From contig CM060900.1 of the NCBI GenBank assembly GCA_030762935.1, forward strand, positions 113,518,620 through 113,582,619: a stretch of 64,000 bases of DNA. The letters run 5' to 3'. The first letter of the stretch is position 1. Each line of letters opens with the position of its first letter. A program made the translations under genes and the position numbers. This document shows, in pieces, positions 45,581-56,136 of the stretch. The notes beneath the pieces were generated by a model. The model did no database searches, was not told the origin of the DNA, and saw only the letters and a program-made list of their open reading frames with translations. Source of the DNA: Hymenopus coronatus. Taxonomy: Eukaryota; Arthropoda; Insecta; Mantodea; Hymenopodidae.

Positions 45581-45595
45581 ACAGTAAGATAGCTA

Positions 45596-45599
<4 letters not shown>

Positions 45600-45656
<57 letters not shown>
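45600..45656. repeat. TAA trinucleotide microsatellite
   Basis: About 18 tandem AAT/TAA units, just outside the end of the alpha copy. Confidence 0.95.
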
Positions 45657-45659
<3 letters not shown>

Positions 45660-46689
45660 TATTTGAAAATTTTGGTGTGAGAAAATCAAATGTTCAAATT
45701 ACTGAAAACAAAATACAATGAAGGCTTATCACTTCAGACCAAATGCACAAATACCTATATGCCTTATTTTTCTTATAATATGTCTGCAAGAACAACACAT
45801 GAACATTGATTGAATCTGCCATCTTGAATATCACTACATGGGCCACGTGACATTTCGTGGTGCAAATAGTTGCCAACTAAGGCTTTAGGCATTATTTTAT
45901 GTTCCGCTTTTTACCTTGTATTAGTGAATGTTGCCGCACTAGTGGAGGTAAAGAAATATTATACTTTAAAATAAAGAAAGTCTTCTGCATTTTTTTTCTA
46001 TAAAATTACATTTTTCCATAAACAGTGTGCCTTTTCTCCAGAACTACTTACCTCAGAGCTGTGAAACTGGTAGCGTACAATCCTGTGCAGCAGTTTTTTA
46101 TGTTTTGTAAATAATAGTATTTATGGTTATATATACTAGTGAAATTAAGGAATCTTTGAAAGCAAAACTGAAACAGTTTAGTAAAAAAAATTAATGCGTT
46201 AATCAAAATTTTGTTGCGCAGGATTTATGTAACCACATAACGAACTTGACCACAAAGGTTTATTACAATTGCTTTGTTACATTTTTAGAGTTTATATTTA
46301 CACTATTTCTCGGTACTATGAGCTTATGCCTACAGCAGATGGGCGTTGATCCTCACTTCTCGCATTAACAAACATCTTTAATTCCTCGAGATTATCTATT
46401 CTCATTAGGAATGCAGAACCAGAAAGGTTACACTTCTAGACAGCTAGTTCATGAGTCCATGGCAACATTGTAAAATACTGGAAATAGATCAAATGGCAAT
46501 GCTGCTAGGTGCAAAGATTGCTTCACATTCAAGCAATCCACAACTGTATTCTGCTCTGTTTAATATACAATTAATTAATTTATTTACAGGCATCTGATAC
46601 CTTTCACATTGCATTTTTTAACCATTAATACAATTTTATACTATTAAATGGTTTGCTATGGTATTCGATTTCTTTCGATACTTGAGTCC
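45657..46689. other. Non-coding, nothing recognised
   Basis: AT-rich, no gene or repeat family recognised. Confidence 0.45.
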
Positions 46690-47205
46690 TGTCCTCACAG
46701 AGCCTTTTATATGTGTCGCATTGATGAAAGGAAAGATGAACTGCGTTTGAAAAGAGTTTAAGTAGCTTAAATTTGGAACTAATTAACAAGCACTATTTCG
46801 GAAACGGTTTACTCTACACAAAAAGGTAAGAAAGTCAGAAAGAAAAAAAGTGATAGTGTGTGCTTAATGAGATCTGCAATTTGTGTGTAGTCAGTTTTTG
46901 TATATCTCTTACGGCTTACCAGCTATACAAAAGTCATTCCGAATAAAGAGGACTTCAAGGGCTATTCCCAAGAATTTCAGGAAATCTATTTTATTTGCCA
47001 TGTTAACATTTTTAACCGACTTTTCGTTTTTGGGTTATACTGTCCCTCACACACACACATATTGGCCTATTTCTAAACATGCGTTTTTCGATTCAGGGGT
47101 CCTCAAAATATATATTTCTGTTGAAATCTCAGTATCGAATTTTGGGTAGAACAGAACACCTGCTCTACCTAATATGCACATTGTATGTACGTGCTAGAGA
47201 ACGTA
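46690..47205 (+). repeat. Family alpha, cluster copy 1
   Basis: CTATTTCGGAAACGGTTTAC, CTCTTACGGCTTACCAGCTA, GGGCTATTCCCAAGAATTTC and GTTGAAATCTCAGTATCGAA, ending GTGCTAGAGAACGTA. About 200 bp of the unit's middle is deleted after CATGTTAACA. Confidence 0.8.
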
Positions 47206-47284
47206 AAAATTTTATGTGCTGTATGCACTTGCCTTTCTCTAGTCTTTATCGTTGATTATTGGTTGTGCAAAGTACGTATTCCTA

Positions 47285-47425
47285 CGGAAGCTTATTACAT
47301 AGTATCTAGGGAAAATATGGTATTCCACTCAAAAATTCGCTACCAAGATTTCATCCAAATACAAGTTTTGAGACCCCCTGAATCTAAAAAGGAATTTTTA
47401 GAAAAAGTCTAATGTGTTACACTCA
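47285..47425 (-). repeat. Family alpha, cluster copy 2 (outer end only)
   Basis: TATGGTATTCCACTCAAAAA, TTCGCTACCAAGATTTCATC and TTTTGAGACCCCCTGAATCT: the outer end of a minus-orientation unit, broken off before the GT-rich part. Confidence 0.75.
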
Positions 47426-47429
47426 CATA

Positions 47430-48240
47430 GCTTTCTGTAACTGTTCTACAAACATCTAACAAAATATTCTTCTTCTTTCTACACGATGGTAATCAAGATA
47501 AGCATTAGCAGAATGCTTAGTTTCTTATAAGGAACTAAATGATTGCGCAATGCTAAAAGGCTAGTCAAATGCATTAAAAGCTATCATTTTGCGATTATCA
47601 TTGAGATTCACCTCTCTGCTTAGCCAGGAGTAGAACAAAAGAAAACAAGAATCTCCCTGTCTGAGAAAAGTATAAGTATTTTAAAATTGAAGCCAATAAC
47701 CAGAAATATCTTGGAAACGGCCAACCCCACAACAAACACGCATATGACATAAATTGTGTGCTTTGACGAAATCTACATCTTTTGTTGTAAGTTTTTGCCT
47801 ATTTGTTACAGTTTAATAGTTATGCAAAATTCAGAAAAAAATATCCAGAACGAACAGGTCTTCAAAAATATTCCCAGAAAAATCAAGATATACATTTTAT
47901 TTGTGATGTAAATATGGATAATATAAAGTATTTTAATAAAAATCGTTAGAGCCATTTTTAAGAAAAACAGCATTTCAGAAATTGTCTCATGTAAAAGGTA
48001 GTTTGGGGTGGGGGATTTCCTTGAAAATCTTCGTTTTGTAGCCTAGAAGATAATAAACTAAATACCTAGTTTGGTATTTAACGGTCTTTAGTTTTTGAGC
48101 TATGCTGTCCAAAGGCACACACACGGAACTTCTTCAGGGGACATCAAACATACATTTCCGGTGAAATCCCAATAACGAATTTTGGGGTGGAATACAATAC
48201 CTTCTCTATACATTTTGTACTTAGTGCGTGCAGAGAAAGT
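47430..48240 (+). repeat. Family alpha, cluster copy 3
   Basis: CACGATGGTAATCAAGATAA, CCAGGAGTAGAACAAAAGAA, CCAGAAATATCTTGGAAACG, TTACAGTTTAATAGTTATGC and GGTAGTTTGGGGTGGGGGAT, ending ACCTTCTCTATACATTTTGT and GCAGAGAAAGTAC. Close to full length. Confidence 0.85.
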
Positions 48241-48246
48241 ACAAAA

Positions 48247-48250
<4 letters not shown>

Positions 48251-48299
<49 letters not shown>
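48251..48299. repeat. GT dinucleotide microsatellite within alpha
   Basis: About 24 GT units. It lies where other alpha copies have short ACACAC or GTGTGT stretches (6593-6608, 45421-45431, 47045-47058, 60851-60915), so it probably grew from a seed built into the repeat. Confidence 0.95.
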
Positions 48300-48300
<1 letters not shown>

Positions 48301-48644
48301 ACAACACAACTCAGAAACGAAAATTCGGTTAAATTTTTAAGTTTATTATCTTCCAAGGATGCGACACGAAGATTTTCAGGAAAATCCCCCCAGCACAAAC
48401 TACTCTTTACTTGGAACATTTTTCGAAATTTTCGATTTTCTAAAAAATGACTAACAATTTTGATCACAATGCGGTATATTAAGGGTGCTTAAATGGCAAA
48501 TAAAATATCCTGAATATTCTGGGATTAGCCTCTGAAAATTCCTTCATTTTGAATGAATTTTATGGCTGGTAAACCGAAGGAAATAAGACTAAAAAAACTT
48601 ACTACACAAAAAGTGTATATCTCGTTACAAAGCACAGTTTATGG

Positions 48645-48645
<1 letters not shown>

Positions 48646-48675
<30 letters not shown>
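48646..48675. repeat. T homopolymer
   Basis: Run of 30 T inside alpha copy 4; a similar T-rich tract occupies a comparable place in the copy at 63470-63940. Confidence 0.9.
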
Positions 48676-48814
48676 CTCTTTTAACTGTTGGTGCGATAAT
48701 CATTTCAGAGATATTCCCTGTTACTGTTTTCAGCTTTAAAATACATGAACTTTTCTCAAACGGGAAGCTCTTTCATCCTTTTCGCAATACCAACTATATA
48801 TACTACATTGCGCA

Positions 48815-49698
48815 GATCATTGCGCTTAGCAGATGCAAAGACATTATTAGACATTGCCAATGGGAAAATTCCTGTTGATACTTCTACTGACCTCATTTCA
48901 TTTCCACCAAATTTTTGTCACTTCACGTCAAAGGAAGAATCAATATCGAAAGTGTTCCCAAATATTGGTGTAAATTACAAAAATTATGTTTGGTTGAGCG
49001 AACGAGCCATTTTAGCAGAAACTAACAATGTAGATGATTTTTAAAATAAAAATTCAGAGTAAAATTTATGGACTAATGCGTTCATTTAAGTCGACCGAAT
49101 CCATTACCGATCCAAATGAAGTCGTCAATTATCTAACTGAATTCCTAAATTCATTACATTTGTCAGGATTACCGCCACACAATTTACAGCTCTAGGTTGA
49201 CTCGGTAATAATTATGCTATGCAATCTCAATCAGCCGAAATTGTGCAACGGAGCAAGATTCGTTGTTAAAAAAAGTATGAACAATTTGATTTAAGTTACT
49301 ATAATCATAGGAAAGTTCAAAGGTGAGGATGCGTACCATTAATGGCAACCGACTTTCCTTTTGAATTTAAGCGTATTGTTTCCCGTGCGCGCAATGCAAT
49401 ATTAGTAATAGCAGTAAATCCCAAGGTCAATCGTTAGACATGTGTGAAGTATACCTTGAATTGCCGTGTTTTTCGAATGGGCAGTTGTACGTTGCGTGCT
49501 CGAGAGTCGGCAAACCATCGGCGCTATTTCTTTTCTCTATGGAAGAAAAATTGTACATTAAAAGGCATTACAATAAAGTACTGTCAAATTATTTAATTGT
49601 AATTTTATTTCATTTCATGGTCGTGTTGTAAACGGAAGATTTTGTCTCAGCTTTTTCATTAAGTACACCATCCATGCGAAGCCGGGGCGGGCAGCTAG
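48815..49698 (+). pseudogene. Helitron 3' end with PIF1-like helicase relic
   Basis: Plus-strand remnant of the C-terminal PIF1-type helicase of a Helitron. First part: DIANGKIPVDTSTDLISFPP, NFCHFTS, ELI-like SISKVFPNIGVNYKN and WLSERAILA (to 49044). Then, in broken frames: PITDPNEVVNYLTEFLNSL, LSGLPPHNLQL, LCNGARFVVKK, and finally LELPCFSNGQLYVACSRVGK, the helicase motif VI region (to about 49560). Motifs I-V upstream are gone; family alpha abuts near 48775-48815. The 3' terminus GGGCGGGCAGCTAG, followed by T, ends at 49698 and fits the CTAG^T end of animal Helitrons. Confidence 0.85.
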
Positions 49699-50165
49699 TA
49701 TATTATATTGTGTTTGTGTTTTTGGTGGATTTTAAACCTCGAATGACGATTTAAGTAACTTCATTTACCCACCAAATTATTTATGAAGACTCATAAAATT
49801 CTTTATGATCTCGAAGACGTATGTAATGAATCCTTACCTTTCATCTTTACCCCATTAACCGTTATTCATTAAGTCCCCTTCAGTAACAGCATGTGTAGAA
49901 TCAGAATGAAGTTACATTGTTCTAAGAGTAAATGCTGCTCACTTCTGCCCCATTTGAACGAAATGCCAATTAAAGAAATGTGTGTGGCGTACATCATATC
50001 ATAGGCATTATATCATAGGTATTATATGCAGTTTTCAATTGTGCTTTGCTTTGCTATTTCTTCTGTTTTTTAATTGCTAAATCGTACCTATATATGTACA
50101 GTTGTTCGAAATGGAATAACCGCTGCTCTTTCCTTAATTTTGCATACATTTCTATGGTGTAATAA
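49699..50165. other. Non-coding, nothing recognised
   Basis: AT-rich flank of the Helitron; no gene or repeat recognised. Confidence 0.45.
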
Positions 50166-50401
50166 CTAGAGCCCGGATTTTATGTAATATCAAATTAATA
50201 AATATTTAGATAAATATGTAACCAAAGTTGGTGAAACAAGTAAATAAATATGTTTTTAAGCAATTATACGAAAAATCCATTTTTAATCTTTTGCTAGAAA
50301 ATAGACATTCACAAGCAGGTTAGTCAAAACTCTATGTTAATTCTTATTCATTTCACTTCTGCTACAAAGTGCTGAAGCACAAGTGTCTCCCATTTAAGCA
50401 T

Positions 50402-50735
50402 TTAAGCCACATTGGAACGTAATGCACAATTAATAATGTACTGTTCCAAGCGTTCGGTTGTTATACATAGTCTTCTGTCTGATAATATGTGTTTATAAAC
50501 AGAGAAAGATCGCCCAGTTTCGCAAGAAGTCAGCGGTGAATTTTTATACAGAGCAATTGTGCTAGGAATAATATTCTCAGGGGATTCTACAATTTCACCA
50601 TTTAATAAGCGAAAATTTTGAAATATATCAACAAAACAAGAATCCAAGTACTTCTTCACGAGAGTGGACTCGTCAAGAATGTTGCGGCTGAAATATTTCT
50701 GTAACAAATGTTTAAGTTCAGGTACTTGAACTTTC
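50402..50735 (-). pseudogene. hAT internal-deletion derivative, CGGBP1-like
   Basis: A single open frame of about 100 codons (50707-50402) joins an early transposase segment (LQKYFSRNILDESTLVKKYL, equivalent to ESTLRKKY in the 17-1375 copy) directly to the C-terminal segment (NSPLTSCETGRSFSVYKHIL, then SDRRLCITTERLEQYIINC). The several-hundred-residue DDE core is missing without breaking the frame. Traces of N-terminal sequence continue to about 50735. The first residue of the stated frame is not a certain start. TAGAGCCCGGATTTT at 50167, about 235 bp beyond the stop, is a candidate hAT end; in the 39053 element the end lies at a similar distance. Confidence 0.7.
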
Positions 50736-50744
50736 TAACAGGAT

Positions 50745-50825
50745 ATAAACATGTTGTTTCTTTACGACGCTGCCAATTGCCAGGATCCTATCAGCGACGC
50801 CGGTATACCGGAATTTTGTTCCGCA
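50745..50825 (+). repeat. Fragment of TIR/foldback family (beta)
   Basis: GACGCTGCCAATTGCCAGGA, TCCTATCAGCGACGCCGG and TACCGGAATT match the reverse of 2101-2196 and the inner right end of 25511-26490. It lies between the hAT derivative and the truncated gypsy end. Confidence 0.6.
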
Positions 50826-50829
50826 GGAA

Positions 50830-51259
50830 TTCAGGTACTTGTGGAAGTACTCCAGTGGCTTTACTACTGCCAGGAGTTGTCGCCGTGTAACGCAGTAGAA
50901 CGTTTCTTCTTTGGAGAGCGCCTTGCTGTAGTAAGCAATCATTAGCTCCTGACCATCCCAGAACTGTGATAGAACGCCGTCAATGCCGGTGTATTCACAA
51001 TAAATTCGCCACCGGGTTGTGGAAATCTTAAAACATTAGCACTGCATAGTACTGATTTAGCGTCTGGAGCGCTCGTTTTGCCTCTTCTGATCACATGGTG
51101 CTCTTCCGACAGACGGGTGAGAGTTTTGGTGATGTTAGAGAAACCTCTGGCGAACCGGGGTTGGTAGCTGCATGCACCCAGCAAACTTCGCAGTTCCAGC
51201 TTGTTTTTCGGGCGAGGCCAACCTTTCATCTCCTGAGCCCTCTCCAGGTCCATGGCCAC
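50830..51259 (-). pseudogene. gypsy RT thumb and RNase H start, truncated
   Basis: MDLERAQEMKGWPRPKNKLE, LRSLLGACSYQPRFARGFSN and ITKTLTRLSEEHH are the connection after the RT palm. CSANVLRFPQPGGEFIVNT is the start of the RNase H-like fold. A frame change near 50945 leads to AYYSKALSKEETFYCVTRRQ and LLAVVKPLEYFHKYL. Homology stops after that point, before the rest of RNase H and the integrase. Confidence 0.85.
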
Positions 51260-51903
51260 TCCAGAGGGTGAGACAATGTGGCCCAGGTGTTTAACTTCCT
51301 TGCAGAAGAGTTGTTACTTCTTCGTGTTCAACTTCAGGTTAGCTGCAGCCTTTGTAGTACCATGATCAGGTTTTCGAGATGTTCTTCGAATTTACTACCC
51401 ACGACGATGATGACATCCAAATAGAACAAGCAGGTGTCTTTGGTTATCCCCCTCATGTCTGATTCCATGAGCCGCTGGAAGATGGCTGGCGCATTTCAGA
51501 CGCCAAAGGACATTGCCGTAAATTACCAAAGCCCTTGGTCAGTCGAAAATGCGGTCTTATCCTCGGCTCTAGGATCTAATGCCACTTGCCAGTACCCCGA
51601 GTTCAAATCTAAAGTCCAGAACCACTGGGTGCCAGAAGTATCATCAATCTGAGGTAACGGGAAACAATCCTTTCTAGTGACGGCATTCTGCTTCCTGTAG
51701 TCCACACAGAAGCATAGCTTGCCATTCCTCTTCCTCTTCAGCAAAACTACAGGGGAGCACCAAGGGCAGTCGCACTCTTCGATGATTCCCCTAGAAATTA
51801 TGTCCTCCAACATGTCCGTACTTCTGCTTGCTTCGCCAGGGGAACATGGTCTTGGTGGTTGGCGGTTTGTTCGCGGGTCTCCGGCGTCGATGTTGTGGAG
51901 CAC
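51260..51903 (-). pseudogene. gypsy reverse transcriptase with a damaged active site
   Basis: DMLEDIISRGIIEECDCPWC, SPVVLLKRKRNGK, CVDYRKQNAVTRKDCFPLPQ and FWTLDLNSGYWQVALDPRAE are RT fingers and palm motifs. Downstream the catalytic box, canonically YLDDVIVVG, reads CLFYLDVIIVVGS at about 51438-51402. One of the two adjacent aspartates is missing, so polymerisation could not occur even apart from the frameshifts. Confidence 0.85.
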
Positions 51904-52336
51904 TCGGTTAGTGCGATGCGACCGTAATCGCCGTTGCCTTTGCTGGAGACAGACTGGTATCGGCTGAGTAGATGCCGGGCCTTCTCTAGTTGTGCAGCGG
52001 TCAGATGATCGGCCACCCTCTTCAGCAAATCTTTCAGCTGGGGCCCAGACCCTTCGACGGTGCCGGCTGTTTGGATTCGCCGCACGGCGTTATGCTGCCA
52101 GCTGGATCGCACATCCCTAACTCCATGCCAGCCTGGATGTCCTGATCGGTGTCCTTTGGGTTCAGCAGCCTCGCGGATACTTCCTCCCGGCAGGGCCACG
52201 ATGCTCGGGCAACACATTGTCCGCATAATGATGTCTTTAGGTCCTTTACCAAGATTCTGGACCGATGACCCTCCAGGAGCTCCTTCACCACCACCTCGCT
52301 TCTTGCGGGCAACGCTACATCGTCCTTCAGGATCAT
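51904..52336 (-). pseudogene. gypsy protease-RT linker
   Basis: Two overlapping frames carry VVVKELLEGHRSRILVKDL, REEVSARLLNPKDT, DLLKRVADHLTAAQLEKARH and LLSRYQSVSSKGNGDYGRI. This is the type of region between protease and RT in insect gypsy-like elements. A frame change lies near 52080. Confidence 0.7.
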
Positions 52337-52539
52337 CCTATAGATCCCTGAGTGTTCCGGAGCAACACCTCATCTCGCCCGAGTTGCAAAGCCCTCCAGC
52401 TGACGTGGACCTTCGCCTCGTCAAACCTGAGGGCATCATTGTTATCTCTCGCGACGAATACCCATAGTCTCAGTGCTCGGTCTCCATGTCAACTCAAGCA
52501 GTGCCTCTTTCTCCACAGGCAAGATGTCGTCCGACGCCG

Positions 52540-52833
52540 TCACTCGTTGGACAGGCAGACGAAGTTGGGAGTTCGTGTCGGCAAGCCCTTCTCCATGTCA
52601 GGTCTGATTACAGCCACGGCTACACCGGTGTCTATAAGTATCTGGCAATGCCTTGCTAGTATCCAACCGTCTTCGACGAGGCTGTCGCCCATTGTTCCAC
52701 CCAAGGCACGTAGCGTCACTCGAGGGGCTACTGAAGACGGGCCCAACGTGCCCCTCTTCACGCTGGACCTTACTCGTTTTCCGCCTGCTCGTCGTCTTGG
52801 TGTGGGCAGTATTTCACTCCCAGCACACGCCAC
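52540..52833 (-). pseudogene. gypsy aspartic protease
   Basis: ILIDTGVAVAVIRPDMEKGL contains the catalytic DTG of retroviral-type aspartic proteases (DTG[AS] is usual; here DTGV). Preceded by a basic stretch TPRRRAGGKRVRSSVK, probably the gag-pol joint; upstream gag sequence is interrupted by the LINE. Confidence 0.75.
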
Positions 52834-53293
52834 CTGAAGGTCGTTGTCGTCAGCGGCGTCTCTGTTAGATTTGCTCTCCCTGTCAATGCGAATGCTCCTG
52901 TTCCTTGAGGTGGACTTTTAAGTGTTGTTATTAACGCCTCGTGCATCGCCTTATGGTCACGACGACGACGACGTGTGACGACGACGACGTGTGATTGGCA
53001 GGCTGAGGGCAGCCCGAGGTGTGTTAGACGTGTCCCTGTTCTCAGAGAGAACTTAATCACGTTCTGACGGGATTGTGGGTTTTGCAGGATGGCGGGAGAG
53101 TTTTGGGGTTGTGGAGTGACAGGAGGAGGCATTTATTGCTCCTCGACGGTTGCCTTGATGGTGCAACGGCCCTTGTGCACCGCTGGTGTGTTTTTATCAA
53201 AAATGTTTCTTTTGAGGTTTTGATTTTGAATCCAAGCAACTCTTGAAGGATATAAGGAGCTTAGCCGTAGCAGCTGTTGGTGGTGCTCCTTCG

Positions 53294-54598
53294 TTACCGG
53301 GGATGCCCGCAAGCCATGCGGGGAAGCCGGTATCGCCTGAAGCGGCGGTTTGTGGGATCGTAATCCCCGAGAGACCTAACGAGGGCGCTCCGATGGAATG
53401 GTAACCCTTCGTTGAATTTTGTTGCCCGACGCCTAATCTCGTCCTCCAGGTATGGTAGACCAGAGGCTTCGTGTAGGAGTCTCGTTGGAAAGCCTCGAGG
53501 CACAGAAAAGATAGCCCGAAGACATCTATTCTGTACCCGCTGAAGCAACAGCAGACTGGAGTCTGCCGCCATGCCCCAGATCTCACAGGCGTAGATTAAC
53601 AAGGGGATTATGAGAGCCCTCAAAAGGCGCAACTTAAGGAAAACCGTCATCGAGGACCTCAGCATCGGGTACAGTGAGGCCGCAGCCCCATTACCCCGGC
53701 ACCACAGCCCCCGGACGTGCTCCCTAAAAGTGACGCCTCTATCAAGCTTCACCCCCAAGTAGGTGATGGTGTTGGTCCATTGTATCCTTCGTCTGAGGTA
53801 CGTGAATGTGGGGAAGTTTGCGGGAAAGCGGCGCTTGATGAAGAGAATAGCGTGGCTTTTCTCCGGATTGATGGACAATCGCCAACGCTCGCACCATTCT
53901 TGGATGAGGCGGAGGTGTCTCTGAATAGGGTTGAAGGCTGTGCGTGGGTATTTGTTTGTACAGTATAACAGCACGTCATCAGCATACTGAGCTATGTTGA
54001 CTTGCTGCACTGTTGGTAGGTCGGCCATGTAGACGCTAAAGAGCGTGGGGGAAAGTACAGAGCCTTCGGGGACTCCGCCTCTTACTGGCCTAGGTGTTGA
54101 TTTGTGTCCCGCAACTGAAACTACAAAAAATCTGTGTTTAAGGTATGAGTGTAGTAGGTGTATGATGTGTGTGGGGAGCTCCAGTCGGATGAGTTTAAGG
54201 AGCAGACCCGCGTGCCAGGTCGTAGAGAAGGCTTTCTCCACGTCCAGCGACACCGCCGCGGTGTAGGCTCTGTCCTGGAAACCCAGGGCAGCGGCCTCCA
54301 CCACTCTCAGTAGTTGCTGGGGTGTAGAATGCCCAGGACGAAAACCAAATTGGTGATCTGGGATGGCATGAATGTCGCCCAAGAGAGGGGACAAGCGGAC
54401 TAGTATTAGCCTCTCGAAAACCTTCGAGAGAACTGATAGGAGACTGATGGATCAGTAGTTGGATGGGTGTAACGGGTCTTTCCCCGGCTTCAAGATGCAT
54501 ATCACCCGGGCCTCCCTCCACTCGCGTGGAAAGTGGTACAAGGCGAGGCACATGTTGAAAACCTTGGTTAGAAAGAGTACCGCCTTGATGGGAAGGCA
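53294..54598 (-). pseudogene. LINE ORF2, reverse transcriptase part
   Basis: Contains the RT motifs of non-LTR elements: ICILKPGKDP, SNY then stop then SISLLSVLSKVFER, HQFGFRPGHSTPQQLLRVVE, VSLDVEKAFSTTWHAGLL, GGVPEGSVLSPTLFSVYMAD and the catalytic YADDVLLY, intact at about 53970. The thumb and tail end YACEIWGMAADSSLLLLQRV and LPYLEDEIRRRATKFNEGLP. The block opens in a new frame near 54598. A TGA at about 54453-54451 replaces the arginine of SNYRPISLL. After that stop the frame runs open for at least 366 codons. Confidence 0.9.
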
Positions 54599-55986
54599 TT
54601 GGAGCATGGCAGGGGGTTAGTCCGTCAGGACCCGCTGCCTTTTTGGGGTTGAGACGCCGGAGTGCGCCCTGGAGTTCACTGGGTCGGATGACGGGAAGTC
54701 GGTCCGCCTCGTCGGGGGGGGGGCGTCGAAGGTATCCCGCCGAGCACGGTCCGAGAAGTCTTCGTCCTGGAGGTCTTCTCGTGGCCTCATAGTCCTTTCG
54801 AGGTAGTCAGCGAACACATCGGCTTTGGCTCGGGGTTCATAAGCCAGGCCTTGGGTGCCTTGGATTGGGGAGGTGATTTGACCTCCGCGGTGTCGGAGGC
54901 AATCCTCCACACGTCGCCATCCTCGAGCCTCAAGCGGGTCATCGTCTCCTCCCACGCTCGCACCCGGTGCTCGCGTAGTCGGGTCCGGACCTCTCGGCGT
55001 AGACGCCTCAGGAGTGCTCGGTTATGTGGCGTGCGGTGACGCTGATAAAGTCTGCGGGCAGACCAGGAACGGCGTACGAGCAGATGAAGTTCAAGGGGAA
55101 GGACATCCGGGTGTAGAGGTGCTGGGGTGTGAACGGTTAGGTTGTGGGCAGTTCGCACCACGATGGAGGTAAAGGATTGGACCGTAGCCTCTAGGGATGG
55201 GATGTCTGTGATCCTAGGGTTCGGCGGGATGGAGTCATTGAGGCAAACCCTGACGCATTCCCAGTCGACGTCGCGGTTATGAACCGAGACGTCATGACTG
55301 GCAACCCGTGTGTTAACCTCAGCCAACACGGGATTATGATCGGAATGAAGTGCGTTGATCGAAGTGAGAGCTGTATGAAAAGGGAATTGTTTGATGATCG
55401 CGAAGTCAATAACGGATGCCCGTCCTTGACCTCGTGGATGGTGTGTGCGTTGCCAGGGGCCCTCTACTCTGAGTTGAGGGTCCGCATCTATCATGCGTAT
55501 GATATCATTGCCTCGGGCTTCCGCCCGGGGGCCGCAATGCCAACACGGATGTTTGGCATTGAAGTCCCCGGCCAGGATGACATTAGGATGAAGGGCTAGG
55601 ATGGAAAGGTAATCGTTTAGAACGAACTGCCTTTGGGGTGGATGGTAAACAGACACCAGTAAAACTTCCGTACCGCCTAGGTCAACACAGGCAGCCGTGG
55701 CTTCCATGGTTTGAAGAGGCGGGAGCTGGATGGGTTTGTGGACTACCCTGTTTCTCACGAAGATCGCTGTGCCACCTCCTCGGCGGCCCACACGATCCAC
55801 TCTGAGGCAGTTGTAGCCCGGAAGTCGGAATGAGGTGTCTGGACGGAGATGAGTCTCGCTGACTAGTACGAGGTCTAGGGCAAATGAGCCGGCAAAATGC
55901 TGGAGCTCACTCCCCTGACCGTTCAGGCCACACACGTTCCAGAACGCGAATCGGAAAGAGTTACGAGACCTATTTCGATTCGCCAT
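54599..55986 (-). pseudogene. LINE ORF2, endonuclease part and linker
   Basis: Starts MANRNRSRNSFRFAFWNVCG. APE-type endonuclease motifs: FWNVCGLN, LVLVSETHLRPDTSF, SVYHPPQRQF, ILAGDFNAKHPCW, and the C-terminal SDHNPVLAE with catalytic Asp and His, within residues 1-230. The linker follows. The frame breaks near 54850 (continuing as DVFADYLERTMRPRED) and again near the G-run at 54715-54723, after which RPSELQGALRRLNPKKAAGP DG-type sequence leads to the RT. At least three frame changes lie between 54950 and 54590. This enzyme nicks target DNA for target-primed reverse transcription. Confidence 0.9.
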
Positions 55987-56136
55987 TCTGGTCGGTCTGG
56001 ACGATCACGGTCAGGAGGGCAAGTCCCTCCATGGCGACAGCCATCTTTGCGGCTGGGTCTGTGGCATATAGAAATCTGACCAGCAGATCACAGATGCGCC
56101 GGCCGTGGTTCAGCAGAAGCTGCTGTATCCATGCCA

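Larger units (their letters stand above)
48243..48775 (-). repeat. Family alpha, cluster copy 4, opposed to copy 3
   Basis: CAACACAACTCAGAAACGAA, CCAAGGATGCGACACGAAGA, CTGGGATTAGCCTCTGAAAA and TTCAGAGATATTCCCTGTTA, ending CTTTTCTCAAACGGGAAGCT. It starts next to the end of copy 3 in the opposite direction, making an inverted pair with a GT tract at the hinge. Confidence 0.85.

Noticed and set aside
48144..48467. Open frame with a long HTHT peptide repeat
   Set aside because: Translation of the GT microsatellite within family alpha; other alpha copies do not keep the frame.
52060..52837. Long plus-strand open frames opposite the gypsy pol region
   Set aside because: GC-rich antisense shadows of the protease and linker; composition follows the opposite strand and no motif is present.
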